The notes under the pieces were generated by a model, which made no database searches, had not been told where the DNA came from, and was given only the letters and a program-made list of their open reading frames with translations. DNA of 64,000 nucleotides from NCBI GenBank assembly GCA_030699385.1, contig JAUYMY010000024.1, forward strand, positions 62,001 through 126,000. Direction: 5' to 3'. The position numbers and the translations under genes are program-made. This DNA comes from Methylobacter sp. (GTDB taxonomy: Bacteria; Pseudomonadota; Gammaproteobacteria; Methylococcales; Methylomonadaceae). Positions 8,627 to 18,111 of this stretch are shown here, piece by piece (within the stretch, counting starts at the first letter, position 1; each line of letters begins with the position of its first letter).

Positions 8627-10981
8627 ATGGCAGAAAATACAAAAAAGCAAGGTTCCAGTCGATACGAAAAGAAAAAGCCCGTGGTAAAACCTAAACCTAA
8701 ATCAACTTCACACTGGTTTAGAAATTCAGTGTTGGTTTTTATGGTGGGCAGCGGATTCTTGTTGGTCAGTTATCTGGGCTATCTGGATTACAACGTGCGC
8801 GCTCAATTTGAAGGTAAACGCTGGGCTATTCCGGCTCGGGTTTATGCCAGTCCGGTCGAGCTTTATGCGGGTTATAATCTGACGGCGGCAAAATTTGAGG
8901 AGTTATTGTCGGCTTTGCATTACCGGCAAGAAGTGCATTTATCGTCGGAAGGTACTTATTTTAGAAATGGCGCTCAGATCAGTGTCAAAACTCGTGAGTT
9001 TACTTTTTGGGATCAAAAGCAGCCCAGCACTGTCATCCGGGTCAATTTTAATGCGTCGGGCATTGCCAATATTGTTGATGCGACACAAACCCAAGACCTT
9101 GCCATTGTGCGCCTGGACCCGGTGCAAATCGGCAGTTTTTACCCCGCAATCAAAGAAGACCGGATTTTAATTAAGCTGGAAGAAGCCCCCGATGCGCTGA
9201 TTAAGGGCTTGCTGGCCTCGGAAGATCGTGATTTTTATCAGCACATCGGCATTTCCTTTAAAGGCATTGCCCGTGCGTTGTGGATGAATACGCTGGCCGG
9301 TCATACCGTACAGGGCGGCAGCACTATTACCCAGCAGCTGGTGAAAAACTTTTATTTGACCTCGGAACGCAGTTTAACGCGGAAAATCAAAGAAGCGCTG
9401 ATGGCGCTGATTTTGGAATATCGCTACAGCAAAGACGAGATTTTGGAAGCGTATCTGAACGAAATCTATCTAGGGCAGGATGGCGCCAGTGCGGTGCATG
9501 GCTTTGGTCTGGCCAGTGAATTTTATTTTGGCAGCGCGTTAAAAGATTTGCCGCTGGAGCATATCGCGTCCTTGATTGCCTTGGTGCGCGGCCCTTCCGA
9601 ATACGATCCCCGGCGTTATGCCGAGCGTTCTGTGCAGCGGCGTAACTTGGTGTTGGAAAAGATGCACGAAGAAGGCTACATTACCAAACAGCAGCTGGCT
9701 AAAGCCACCGCCAAGCCGTTGAATGTGATTGCAAATACCCATCGCTCGACCAACCGCTATCCGGGCTTTCTCGATTTGGTCAAGCGGCAGTTGAGGCAAG
9801 ACTACAAGGAACAAGATTTAACCTCAGAAGGTTTGAGAATCTTCACCACGCTCGATACACGGATTCAAGATACGCTGGAAGCAACAGTGATTAACAAACT
9901 TAATCAGCTGGAAAAATTGCCCAAAGCAAATGGCCTTGAAGCGGCGGCGGTGGTGACACGCAGGGATGGCGGCGAAATCGCAGCGCTAGTGAGTGGGCGC
10001 GAAGTGTCCAGCGCCGGATTTAATCGCGCCCTCGATGCAGTCAGACCGATCGGCTCATTAATCAAGCCGGTGGTGTATTTAACGGCGCTGGAATATCCAA
10101 ATAAGTACACCATTACCACGCCGGTCAGCGATAGCGCTATTTTTATAAAGGGCGCGAATGGCAATGATTGGAGCCCTAAAAACTACGACCATCAAGAACA
10201 TGGCATGGTCAGTTTACACAGCGCACTGGCACATTCTTACAATCTGGCGACGGTACGCATAGGCATGGATGTGGGTGTGGCCAGAGTTGCCAAAACCTTG
10301 AGGAGTATGGGCATTACTCGCCCCGTGGATTTGTTTCCGTCATTCTTATTGGGTGCCAGCGCGCACACGCCGATGGAAGTTGCCGAGATTTATCAAACAC
10401 TGGCCGGTGACGGCTTTTCAACGCCGTTAAAAGGCATCAGAGCCGTGGTTGCCGCCGATGGCGCGCGTCTGCAAAGTTACCCATTTACGGTGCGGCAGGT
10501 GCTTGATCCCGCAGTCACCTATATCGTCAACACCATGTTGCAGGAAGTGATGCGCGAAGGTACCGGGCGTTCGGCCTATTCCGCTTTTCCGGCAAATTAT
10601 GGACTGGTCGGCAAAACCGGCACCACCAATGATGCAAAAGACAGCTGGTTTGCCGGTTACACGGGCGATTATTTGTCGGTCGTGTGGATTGGCAGGGATG
10701 ACAATAAACCGGCCGGCTTAACCGGCGCGACCGGCGCATTGCAAGTGTGGACATCGCTGATGAAGCAGATTTCAACGCAACCGGTGACTTTAATACAGCC
10801 GGATAATATCAAAATGGCCTGGATTGACCCGGCTAACGGCTTGTTGGCGAATGAACATTGCGCCGGGGCGAAAGTCTATCCGTTTGTTGCCGGCTCGACG
10901 CCGGACGACTATTCGCCGTGTGTGGATGCGCCGGCCAACTCCTTTGAAACCTTGATTAATGGCTTGTTACCGAATAACTAG
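8627..10981 (+). CDS. mrcB: Bifunctional penicillin-binding protein 1B
   Basis: Class A peptidoglycan synthase with glycosyltransferase and transpeptidase activity, anchored in the inner membrane. The 784 residues contain a Lys-rich cytoplasmic tail, a membrane helix near 35-55 (SVLVFMVGSGFLLVSYLGYL), a UB2H-like region (YNLTAAKFEELL) that in E. coli binds LpoB, the GT51 motif LASEDRDFYQHIG and GGSTITQQLVKNFYL, and a transpeptidase domain with the active serine in RPIGSLIKP, then SYNLA and VGKTGTTND. The class A order is complete and intact. The ATG follows an AT-rich stretch with no strong Shine-Dalgarno. Confidence 0.95.
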   Translation: MAENTKKQGSSRYEKKKPVVKPKPKSTSHWFRNSVLVFMVGSGFLLVSYLGYLDYNVRAQFEGKRWAIPARVYASPVELYAGYNLTAAKFEELLSALHYRQEVHLSSEGTYFRNGAQISVKTREFTFWDQKQPSTVIRVNFNASGIANIVDATQTQDLAIVRLDPVQIGSFYPAIKEDRILIKLEEAPDALIKGLLASEDRDFYQHIGISFKGIARALWMNTLAGHTVQGGSTITQQLVKNFYLTSERSLTRKIKEALMALILEYRYSKDEILEAYLNEIYLGQDGASAVHGFGLASEFYFGSALKDLPLEHIASLIALVRGPSEYDPRRYAERSVQRRNLVLEKMHEEGYITKQQLAKATAKPLNVIANTHRSTNRYPGFLDLVKRQLRQDYKEQDLTSEGLRIFTTLDTRIQDTLEATVINKLNQLEKLPKANGLEAAAVVTRRDGGEIAALVSGREVSSAGFNRALDAVRPIGSLIKPVVYLTALEYPNKYTITTPVSDSAIFIKGANGNDWSPKNYDHQEHGMVSLHSALAHSYNLATVRIGMDVGVARVAKTLRSMGITRPVDLFPSFLLGASAHTPMEVAEIYQTLAGDGFSTPLKGIRAVVAADGARLQSYPFTVRQVLDPAVTYIVNTMLQEVMREGTGRSAYSAFPANYGLVGKTGTTNDAKDSWFAGYTGDYLSVVWIGRDDNKPAGLTGATGALQVWTSLMKQISTQPVTLIQPDNIKMAWIDPANGLLANEHCAGAKVYPFVAGSTPDDYSPCVDAPANSFETLINGLLPNN

Positions 10982-11010
10982 CTTGTCTCATTTAAAACGT
11001 TGCGAGTTAA

Positions 11011-11090
11011 ACCTTCCAGGTTTTACGACTGCTATGGATGGCGGAAGTGCTGGAGCCGCCGGGAGCGGCTCCAGTAAAAACCTGGAAGGT
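11011..11090. repeat. Nested palindromic repeat, copy 1
   Basis: The outer arms ACCTTCCAGGTTTTAC (11011-11026) and a complementary arm ending CCTGGAAGGT (11074-11090) enclose a second perfect hairpin, CTGGAGCCGC (11050-11059) with GCGGCTCCAG (11065-11074). The outer arm sequence recurs as a compact palindrome at 12315-12347, so this is a mobile or dispersed family. It sits between the 3' ends of mrcB and the cytochrome gene. Confidence 0.75.
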
Positions 11091-11113
11091 CTGCCTATAG
11101 GCGTGTTGATCAA

Positions 11114-11680
11114 CTACAACGAGCCGAAATAAGCCGCTAACGCTTTGAAATCTTCCTCGGATAAATTGGCGGCAGTCGCCTGCATCGGGCCACTTTTGCG
11201 GGAACCGGTTTTAAACGCATTTAATTGTTGTTCAAGATAGGCAGGATGCTGTCCGGCAAGGCGTGGAAACTGGCCGTTCCCTTGCCCCTTGGCGCCATGA
11301 CAACCTAGACACATACCGGCTTTGGCTTCACCGGCTTTAGCCAGGGTCGCATCACCGCCGGCTTTAACGGGTTTTTGGCTGGAAAAATAAGCAGCAAGAT
11401 TATCAATATCTTCATTGCTCAGATTGGCCGTCATCGATTGCATCATCACATTGACGCGGTCACCCGCCTTAAACGCTTTGAGTTGATTGGCCAGATAGGT
11501 CGCTGGATGCCCGGCCAGATTGGGCCATTGTGCATTGCTACTGCTACCTTTTTGACCATGACAGCCGATGCAGGTACCGGCTTTTTGCTCACCGGCGGCA
11601 ATATCAGCTGCCGACACCGGCAAAGCGGTAAAAAAAGCGAGTGAGCAAGATAAGATTAGCGATTGTTGTAGTAAGTTCAT
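11114..11680 (-). CDS. Cytochrome c4-type dihaem periplasmic protein
   Basis: A 188-residue exported electron carrier. A signal peptide ends near FTALPVSA, and two homologous halves each carry a haem-binding CxxCH: CIGCHGQKG and CLGCHGAKG. Each half ends with the same ANLSxEDxxxLAAYFxS motif holding the distal methionine region. This duplication is the c4 hallmark; members pass electrons from the bc1 complex to terminal oxidases or other acceptors. GAGGTG seven bases before the ATG is a good ribosome-binding site. It is a single-gene unit flanked by palindromes. Confidence 0.93.
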   Translation of the reverse strand: MNLLQQSLILSCSLAFFTALPVSAADIAAGEQKAGTCIGCHGQKGSSSNAQWPNLAGHPATYLANQLKAFKAGDRVNVMMQSMTANLSNEDIDNLAAYFSSQKPVKAGGDATLAKAGEAKAGMCLGCHGAKGQGNGQFPRLAGQHPAYLEQQLNAFKTGSRKSGPMQATAANLSEEDFKALAAYFGSL

Positions 11681-11881
11681 CGGACACCTCTTAGGGTAGT
11701 TTATGGGGCAGGTTATCTAAAACACCTGCTTCTGATGGGAGCTTTTACTATACAACTAAAAAGAGGGGGATAACAAAAAAATACTATGCCAAAACTGCTC
11801 TGTTGCCACGCAGCACTTGTTGTAGACAAGAGAGTGGGCAGGCTGTTTTAGCACCGTTATCGTTACCGCTCCCAGTTATTC

Positions 11882-12281
11882 TTACGTTCCCGCATTTAAT
11901 TTACCCAAGCCTTCTGCAATAAACGTCAATACCAAGCTATTTAAACTCACGCCTTCCTGCTTAGCGCTGAGCATGAATCGTTTTAGGTACTCTTTGCACA
12001 AATTTACTGGATAATTCCGATGTATTGAGGGTAGTTGTTCTAAATTTTGGTGAAGGGATAACATCCCTCATATCAACTACGGCAGAAACCCAGCTTAAAA
12101 AAGCATCGTGACCATTTTCAATGGCTTCAGCTTCTGTTGAACCATCAGACATACATCCTGGTAAATCTGGAAACGTAATCAAAAAACCACCCCCATCATC
12201 AAGCGACAATGGCTCAATAATGTGAGCGTAAGCTTCAAATGGATAAGGTGGTGTAATTTGCTTAATCGTAATTTCACTCAT
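11882..12281 (-). pseudogene. hicB-type antitoxin gene, frameshifted, no hicA
   Basis: The frame from ATG 12281 gives a HicB fold (GGFLITFPDLPGCMSDG, then EAIENGHDAFLSW) and ends KFVQRVPKTIHAQR at a stop near 11961. The rest of a HicB C-terminal DNA-binding domain continues in a neighbouring frame as LSAKQEGVSLNSLVLTFIAEG, ending at 11882. In intact proteins these are contiguous (RxPKxLHxxLxxxAKxEGVSLNxL), so a single indel near 11970 has split it. No HicA-like gene lies upstream or downstream. It is probably a decayed orphan antitoxin, though the N-terminal domain could still be made. Confidence 0.75.
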
Positions 12282-12314
12282 AAGGCGCGGCGTGTAGGCG
12301 CCCCAATCACAGGC

Positions 12315-12347
12315 AGACCTTCCAGGTTTTAAAAACCTGGAAGGTCT
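12315..12347. repeat. Palindromic repeat, copy 2
   Basis: A perfect palindrome with 16-base arms: AGACCTTCCAGGTTTT (12315-12330), one central base, and the complementary arm to 12347. The arm is the same sequence that frames the nested palindrome at 11011-11090, 1.3 kb away. Confidence 0.8.
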
Positions 12348-12455
12348 AATTGGTAATGGGGCTGTTGCAGGATGAGTATAACGATGAATGTGGCGCGTGA
12401 GAGCGAGTAAAAAAGAGGGGGCATAACAAAAAAATGGGGTATTACCCAGAGCGTG

Positions 12456-15308
12456 TTAGCCGATAAAGTCGTCGTTTACGATAGTGCTTAACGGTGCAAA
12501 GCCTCTTGTATAACCTAACGTGTAATCCCAAATTGTATCGGTAACGGTGCCGGTTATAACTACTTTGACTACGTCCCCCGCATGTAGCTGCAAAGCAGAA
12601 TCTATGGTTAATGATCCGGCTCCAGCTACAGGAACGGGCGCAGCCGGTGCTACCCCGCCAGTCGATGTTATTAGGGTTCCATTGATAAATAGTTCCGCTT
12701 GATCCGGAATGACCTTCATATCGTAAGCAAGCGTCAGCACACCGTCGCCATTCGCTAAAACATAGGAGTTGGTAGTTTTACCGTCTGCGCTGACTTTGCC
12801 GCCAGATTCTTTATACGAGGTTACATCAAGAGGAGCCGATAAAAGAGCGCCTGCCGGATTGGACAAAGCGACGATAAAATTTTCATCCGGTTCAACAGTG
12901 GTATCGCCCTGTATTTTGATCTCTACCGTTTTCTCCCCTTCTTCAGGGGCAAAGGTTAATGTGCCTGACGGCAGCACTCCCCCAACAAAGTCGGTTGCAT
13001 CTGCAGCATTTAAACCGGCTCCCGTTACTTTCCAATCTATTGTGGATGTGCCACTAAGGGCGCCCGAACGTACCACCGTAAAAGTATATAACGTAGTGCC
13101 GCTATTGCCTTCGGAACTTGAAATCTTCGCGGGCTCCAGCGTAAGTGTTGTTGGCGTGTCTTTGTCATCATTAACAATAGAACCGGCGGCAATATAGTTT
13201 ATTGCCGATACTCCTCCTGCATAATCTAAGGTGTAATCCCAAATTGTCCCCGGATCATTGCCGGTCATGACCACTTTTATTTTGTCATCTTTAAATAATG
13301 CCGTGGTAATGGTCAGGGTTCCAGTGTCGGAAACGGGGCGCCCCGTAGTTGCCGCTAGATTTCCGTTAACATAAATATCTGCCTGATCCGGAATTGATAA
13401 CATATCATAATTAAGTTTGAAATTACTGCCATCACCCACTATGACATAGGTTTTTTCGGTCACTCCATAGCCGCCGGTTGCAGTCGACTTAAACTCGGTG
13501 CCGGGAACAGAAACATCCAAAATAGCACCGATCGGATCAGACAAAGTGATGGTGAAGCCTTCATCCAATTCAACTTTAGTATCGCCTTTGACATTGACCG
13601 TCACAGTTTGTGTTGCTTCACCTGCGGCAAAGCTTACGGTGCCTGTCAGTACGCCTCCAACAAAATCAGCGGCATTCGCAGGATTTGCACCACTACCGGT
13701 CACCGTCCAGGTTGCCGAAGAAGCGCCTTTGAGATTACCTGCCCGTGTCACTGTAAAGGTATACGCTGTCGCACCACTGTTGCCTTCGGCGGCAGGAAAA
13801 TTCAAGGCTGCAATTGAAAGTGCCGGTAACGTAGCGTCATCATCGACGATAGTGCCGGTAGCGACGTTGTTTGTTGCAGGTGTGCCCTCACGATAATTGA
13901 CTATGTAATCCCAGGTTGTTCCTGGATCATTGGCGGTTATGACCACCTTAACCTGATCATTGGCTTTCAGTTCTATACTGGACGGGATGGTCAATAATCC
14001 AGCGCCTGACACATTAGTTCTCGTCGTTGCCGCTAGCGTTTCATTTACATAGATGTCAGCTCGATCAGCAATCGAATGCATGTCGTAATCGACAGTGAAT
14101 ACGCCCCCCCCTATCCCGGCAGGGATAGTGTAGATATTCTCGGTCACAGCAGATCCGCCGGATTTCGACTGATGGATTTTATTGGTAACTGAGGAAACAC
14201 CTGTTATAGCGCCAACAGCACTGAACATAGTCACAGTGAAATTTTCATCGGATTCAATGTCGGTATCGCCCTGAACATTAACCGTCACCGTTGCCGTAGC
14301 TTGCCCGACAGAAAAGCTTACTGTGCCGGATGGCAGCACGCCGCCAGCAAAGTCGACGGCATTTGCCGGATTATCACCGCTACCTGTTACCGCCCAACTT
14401 GCCGAAGAGGCGATGCTAAGATCGCCTGTGCGTGTCGCTATGAAGTTAATCGGCGTGACAACCCCCATTTTACCTTCAGCCGTTAACGGGGTTGATGGAG
14501 CCGCTAGTGAGATGATAGGCAATGTCTTAGGTATTATCGATTCTGCCACCGACACGGTATAACTGCCTAAACCGGAAGCACTAGGCGCAACGCCGGCGAC
14601 GATATAGTAAGTGTCTGTCGTTTTCGGTATAAAAGTGACCAGCGAATCACGGCCGTTGGTGCCGCCGTCAGCACGGCTGTCATCATTAGACGTGTCGGCG
14701 TAGTAGCTCGCCGTGCTTGAATAGAGCCCTACAATAGCCGGATTCCAAAGTGTGCCGGCACCATGGCCTTGGCCCTGCAGTCGTATGGTATAGGTGCTGC
14801 CTGCTGTTAGAATCACGCCAAAAGGATCCATATCGCCAATGGTTTCTATAGAACCCGTGGCGGAACCACCGACAGCTACTTTTCCCGCTGTGTCTACGGT
14901 CAAGCCATAATCGTCAGTCACTGAAGCGCCGGCAATATTAATAATGCTGGGCGTGCTATTCAGCACTTGGGCACCCAATTTAATCGCACTGGCATCGAGT
15001 CTGAGTGTAGCCGTTACGCCATCACCAAAGCTAATACTGTCCCCTGATGACTCAGCGTTTATCGACACAGCAGAGCCATCATTATAGGTAAAAACTGCGC
15101 TGCTGCCATTGCCGGAAACTTTATAGTCCGAGGTCTTTCCGGCAAGTTTAATGACATCAATGCCACCGCCTGCGGCAATAAAAGCATTGACGCCCGTATC
15201 TATACTAAAATTGTCTATACCATCGGTACCGACGACTTCCCAGTCCGGGCCGCTGGTCAACCGGGTCGTTCTTCCTGCGTCAGTCTCCGTCAAAATAACT
15301 TTGGCCAT
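12456..15308 (-). CDS. Calx-beta repeat surface or secreted protein
   Basis: About 950 residues, acidic and rich in Gly, Thr, Ser and Asp. An ATG at 15323 exists, but GGAGAA just before the ATG at 15308 (MAKVILTETDAG) makes the latter the likely start. There is no Sec signal peptide. An N-terminal domain resembling RTX-type leaders (GPDWEVVGTDGIDNFS) is followed by a jelly-roll-like region (residues 140-260) and three Calx-beta domains (ASSATWTVTGSG, TVSFAAGEATQTVTVNVKGD, SIVNDD). Each Calx-beta unit carries a second repeated module of roughly 90 residues (DQADIYVNGNLAATT, NDPGTIWDYTL) inserted before its last strand. It stops shortly after the third unit. Calcium binding and type I export are inferences. 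Confidence 0.75.
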   Translation of the reverse strand: MAKVILTETDAGRTTRLTSGPDWEVVGTDGIDNFSIDTGVNAFIAAGGGIDVIKLAGKTSDYKVSGNGSSAVFTYNDGSAVSINAESSGDSISFGDGVTATLRLDASAIKLGAQVLNSTPSIINIAGASVTDDYGLTVDTAGKVAVGGSATGSIETIGDMDPFGVILTAGSTYTIRLQGQGHGAGTLWNPAIVGLYSSTASYYADTSNDDSRADGGTNGRDSLVTFIPKTTDTYYIVAGVAPSASGLGSYTVSVAESIIPKTLPIISLAAPSTPLTAEGKMGVVTPINFIATRTGDLSIASSASWAVTGSGDNPANAVDFAGGVLPSGTVSFSVGQATATVTVNVQGDTDIESDENFTVTMFSAVGAITGVSSVTNKIHQSKSGGSAVTENIYTIPAGIGGGVFTVDYDMHSIADRADIYVNETLAATTRTNVSGAGLLTIPSSIELKANDQVKVVITANDPGTTWDYIVNYREGTPATNNVATGTIVDDDATLPALSIAALNFPAAEGNSGATAYTFTVTRAGNLKGASSATWTVTGSGANPANAADFVGGVLTGTVSFAAGEATQTVTVNVKGDTKVELDEGFTITLSDPIGAILDVSVPGTEFKSTATGGYGVTEKTYVIVGDGSNFKLNYDMLSIPDQADIYVNGNLAATTGRPVSDTGTLTITTALFKDDKIKVVMTGNDPGTIWDYTLDYAGGVSAINYIAAGSIVNDDKDTPTTLTLEPAKISSSEGNSGTTLYTFTVVRSGALSGTSTIDWKVTGAGLNAADATDFVGGVLPSGTLTFAPEEGEKTVEIKIQGDTTVEPDENFIVALSNPAGALLSAPLDVTSYKESGGKVSADGKTTNSYVLANGDGVLTLAYDMKVIPDQAELFINGTLITSTGGVAPAAPVPVAGAGSLTIDSALQLHAGDVVKVVITGTVTDTIWDYTLGYTRGFAPLSTIVNDDFIG

Positions 15309-15468
15309 TTTTATTCTCCACATTAATAACTCATCGCGTAAACGTCCAGTTCTGTAACAAACGGAAAAGTGAACAGTTACGATCTACCCATTTAACGGGT
15401 CGGTTTTAAAAATTATAGCTTAATAGGCTGAACCTTGGCTCAACTCTTAAGGCTTAAGGTATCGCATT

Positions 15469-15501
15469 AAAAACCCCTGCCCGGATAAATCCGAACAGGG
15501 G
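15469..15501 (-). terminator. Rho-independent terminator of the VCBS-like gene
   Basis: Read on the minus strand, CCCCTG and following bases pair across a short loop with CAGGGG (a 12-base stem with an internal mismatch) and are followed directly by TTTTT. It lies 33 bases after the stop of the gene ending at 15534. Confidence 0.85.
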
Positions 15502-15533
15502 TTTGGTTTTATCGCAACAGACTGCAGATTAAC

Positions 15534-17957
15534 TTATTGGATTAAAACGTAATCTATTACTTCCAACCAATCGGCTTTACCGTCAATTTCTTGATGGTAT
15601 TGCATGATGACCGAATAGGCGTTGCCAGTTGCGGTATCGGTTACCTTGGGAATTAACAGCCGTTGATTAAGCTGGTTATAGGTTGCCCGGAATGCATCAA
15701 CAATTTGTTCAGGGCCGAGTTCTTGAAGGTCGGTCAAAATAAATTTTAAAGGGCCGTCGGTATTGGCACTGCGCCCTGTGGATGACGTTGGTTGCAACGT
15801 TAAATCAGCGCTGTATAAGGTATCGGCAATCCGTATTTTAGGAATGTTGACTGCACCGGATCGTGTGTTAAATGTCGCCGCCCTTGCCGTTGTCGTGCTT
15901 GACAGCAAAGGGTTGATGCCCGTGCCGGTGATGTTGATTGCATATTGGTCATCGCTAAAGGGGAAAGCAGAGATGTATTCCTCGGTAGTGGTATAGGTTT
16001 TGGCTTTACCCTCTGCATCTTTGCCGGCAGCAGAGCGGCCGGGTCTTTGTAAAACTGTTGTTCCGACACCACATTTATCAGCAGGTTTGCCGTTATCACT
16101 GCCCATTAATGTTGAAGACACGGCAATCAAGTAATTTCTTGGTCCGGAGGGTTTGCCAACGCCAATGTCGAGCGTGCTCAATGTATCAAAACAAGGATCG
16201 ATAACGCCGAGCAATGCGCCCTCGAAAACCCCCTTCTCGTAGGCCAAATACATGTGGTTTGAGTAACCTACAATGTCACCACTGTTTAAAATATTAGCTC
16301 CCGTTACATCATTGGGGCCGCCGGTTTCATCTACCCAGCGCCTGAATGGATACAAAAATTCTTCCATTTCAAGCGTCAATTTTGAACTATCGAATACATA
16401 GACCACCCAGCTTTTCTTTTCATAGCAACTGCTGCCTTTGGGGCAAAGTTCAAGATGGATGACTTCATCTCCATTATTACTTTGTAAAAAATACCAGTCT
16501 TTATCGCCCGCATCGTATAAAGAGCCTTTGATATTTCTGCCTGAATTTAATGGGGTTGCGTCAGCCGAACGGTTATTAAACTCCACATCGACATTATCCA
16601 GCGGCTCATCGGTGGGTGGCACATAAACAGTGCCGCCATTGGCATCAACCGGGTTACCGATAATAGTGACCGTCAATGTCGCTGTGGCGCTTTTTCCAAG
16701 CTGATCAACATAGGTATAGGAAAAAGCATCGGTAACCACTTGACCGGCGGTTAAGGCGATAACATTGCTCGCACCTTTATTTAAGGTATAAGTGTACTGA
16801 CCGTCAGGCGCTAATACTAAATTGCCGTAAACGCCGGCCGGAGAACTGTTGCTAAGATAAACATTAGTGCCGTTAGTATCATTGTCGGTTACATTGCCCG
16901 TCACAGTGAAAACAGTATTAGTGGGCACCAACGTGACGTTGTCATCGATTGCAACAGGCGTATTCCCGCTGCCTGTTACTTGAACGGTTAAAGAAGCACT
17001 AGCACTTTGACCAATTTCGTTGGTGTAAGTGTAAGTGAAAACATCGGTAACCGATTGCCCTGCCGCCAAATTTACGTTAGTGCTGTTGTCATACAGCGTG
17101 TAAGTGTAAGCACCTGTTGTGCCGGTCAACGCTAAAAAGCCGTAGCGACCTGCGGTAGAGCCGTTAATCGTGATAATGCTGCCATTACGGTCATTGCTGC
17201 TTAAATTTCCAGTAGCGCTAGGCTTTGTGCCTACGACTACTGACGCATAATCATCTTCTGCTATCGGCGCCTCTTTATTGCCGGTTACTTTGATAATAAA
17301 GCGAGCGCTGGCTTGTTGTCCCAATTCATTAGCGTTGGTGTAAGTAAACACATCTTCGACGACTTGTCCTGAGGCTAAATTAGAATTGATGTCGTTGTCG
17401 TAGAGGGTGTAGGTATAAGCGCCATCTCCTGCCGCACCGGTTGATAAATAACCATATTGTCCTGAAGTGGAGCTGTTAATCGTGATAACTTTACCATAGA
17501 GGTCATTATTGGTCAGGTTTACCGTGGTACTAGGATTTACGCCTACAGTGACCGACGCATAATCATCAACCGCGACCGGGACTTTTTGATTGCCTGTGAC
17601 TTCGATAACAATACGGGCAGAGTCGCTTTGACCAATATCGCTGGTGTAGGTATAGGTAAAGGTATCGGTAACGATTTGACCGGCGGCTAAAGCGGCGTTG
17701 GTGGGGTTTTGGTACAGGGTGTAAGTTGCGCTGTTACCGGACAGTTGTATCTGGCCGTATTGGCCTAAGGTTGAACCTTGAATACTAAAGACACTGCCAT
17801 AACGATCATTATTGCCTATATTTATTGTTGTGGTCGGGCTTATGCTGACCACGACTGAGGCAAAATCATCTTCAGCCACCGGCGCTAATCTTAGCGGCGC
17901 AGCAAACAACTCAAACGAGCAGAGTAATAACAATAACGGGGTGATTTTTTTTAACAT
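15534..17957 (-). CDS. Exported multi-repeat (VCBS/cadherin-like) protein
   Basis: An 807-residue protein with a clear signal peptide (KKITPLLLLLCSFELFAAP). Residues 25-430 are four tandem Ig-like units of about 100 residues, each opening P-V-A-x-D-D and containing NDxxG, YTLY and a strand TDxFTYTYxxxxGQSxSA; this resembles VCBS/cadherin-like repeats of large adhesins. The C-terminal 380 residues are a non-repeated domain (DKDWYFLQSNNGDEVIHLELCPKGSSC region) resembling bacterial pre-peptidase-type beta domains. An adhesive or cell-surface role is inferred. It is separately terminated from the Calx-beta gene downstream. Confidence 0.75.
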   Translation of the reverse strand: MLKKITPLLLLLCSFELFAAPLRLAPVAEDDFASVVVSISPTTTINIGNNDRYGSVFSIQGSTLGQYGQIQLSGNSATYTLYQNPTNAALAAGQIVTDTFTYTYTSDIGQSDSARIVIEVTGNQKVPVAVDDYASVTVGVNPSTTVNLTNNDLYGKVITINSSTSGQYGYLSTGAAGDGAYTYTLYDNDINSNLASGQVVEDVFTYTNANELGQQASARFIIKVTGNKEAPIAEDDYASVVVGTKPSATGNLSSNDRNGSIITINGSTAGRYGFLALTGTTGAYTYTLYDNSTNVNLAAGQSVTDVFTYTYTNEIGQSASASLTVQVTGSGNTPVAIDDNVTLVPTNTVFTVTGNVTDNDTNGTNVYLSNSSPAGVYGNLVLAPDGQYTYTLNKGASNVIALTAGQVVTDAFSYTYVDQLGKSATATLTVTIIGNPVDANGGTVYVPPTDEPLDNVDVEFNNRSADATPLNSGRNIKGSLYDAGDKDWYFLQSNNGDEVIHLELCPKGSSCYEKKSWVVYVFDSSKLTLEMEEFLYPFRRWVDETGGPNDVTGANILNSGDIVGYSNHMYLAYEKGVFEGALLGVIDPCFDTLSTLDIGVGKPSGPRNYLIAVSSTLMGSDNGKPADKCGVGTTVLQRPGRSAAGKDAEGKAKTYTTTEEYISAFPFSDDQYAINITGTGINPLLSSTTTARAATFNTRSGAVNIPKIRIADTLYSADLTLQPTSSTGRSANTDGPLKFILTDLQELGPEQIVDAFRATYNQLNQRLLIPKVTDTATGNAYSVIMQYHQEIDGKADWLEVIDYVLIQ

Positions 17958-18046
17958 GGGGGACGCGTTCCTGTCGTTTTACCGACTGTTTAATCGAATA
18001 TGGTCTGGAGAATAGTCGAATTTTGTAGTTAGTCAAGATTCAAGCT

Positions 18047-18107
18047 GTGGGAGTGACGCCTACGTCGCGATTAAACCGGGTAAATCGCGACGTGGTCGTC
18101 ACTCCTA
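18047..18107. repeat. REP-like long inverted repeat
   Basis: Arms of 26 bases (18047-18072 and 18082-18107), 23 positions matching, around a 9-base loop. The arm begins GTGGGAGTGACG and ends CGTCGCGATT. It lies just beyond the 3' end of the M23 gene and upstream of the VCBS-like gene. Confidence 0.75.
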
Positions 18108-18111
18108 CTAA

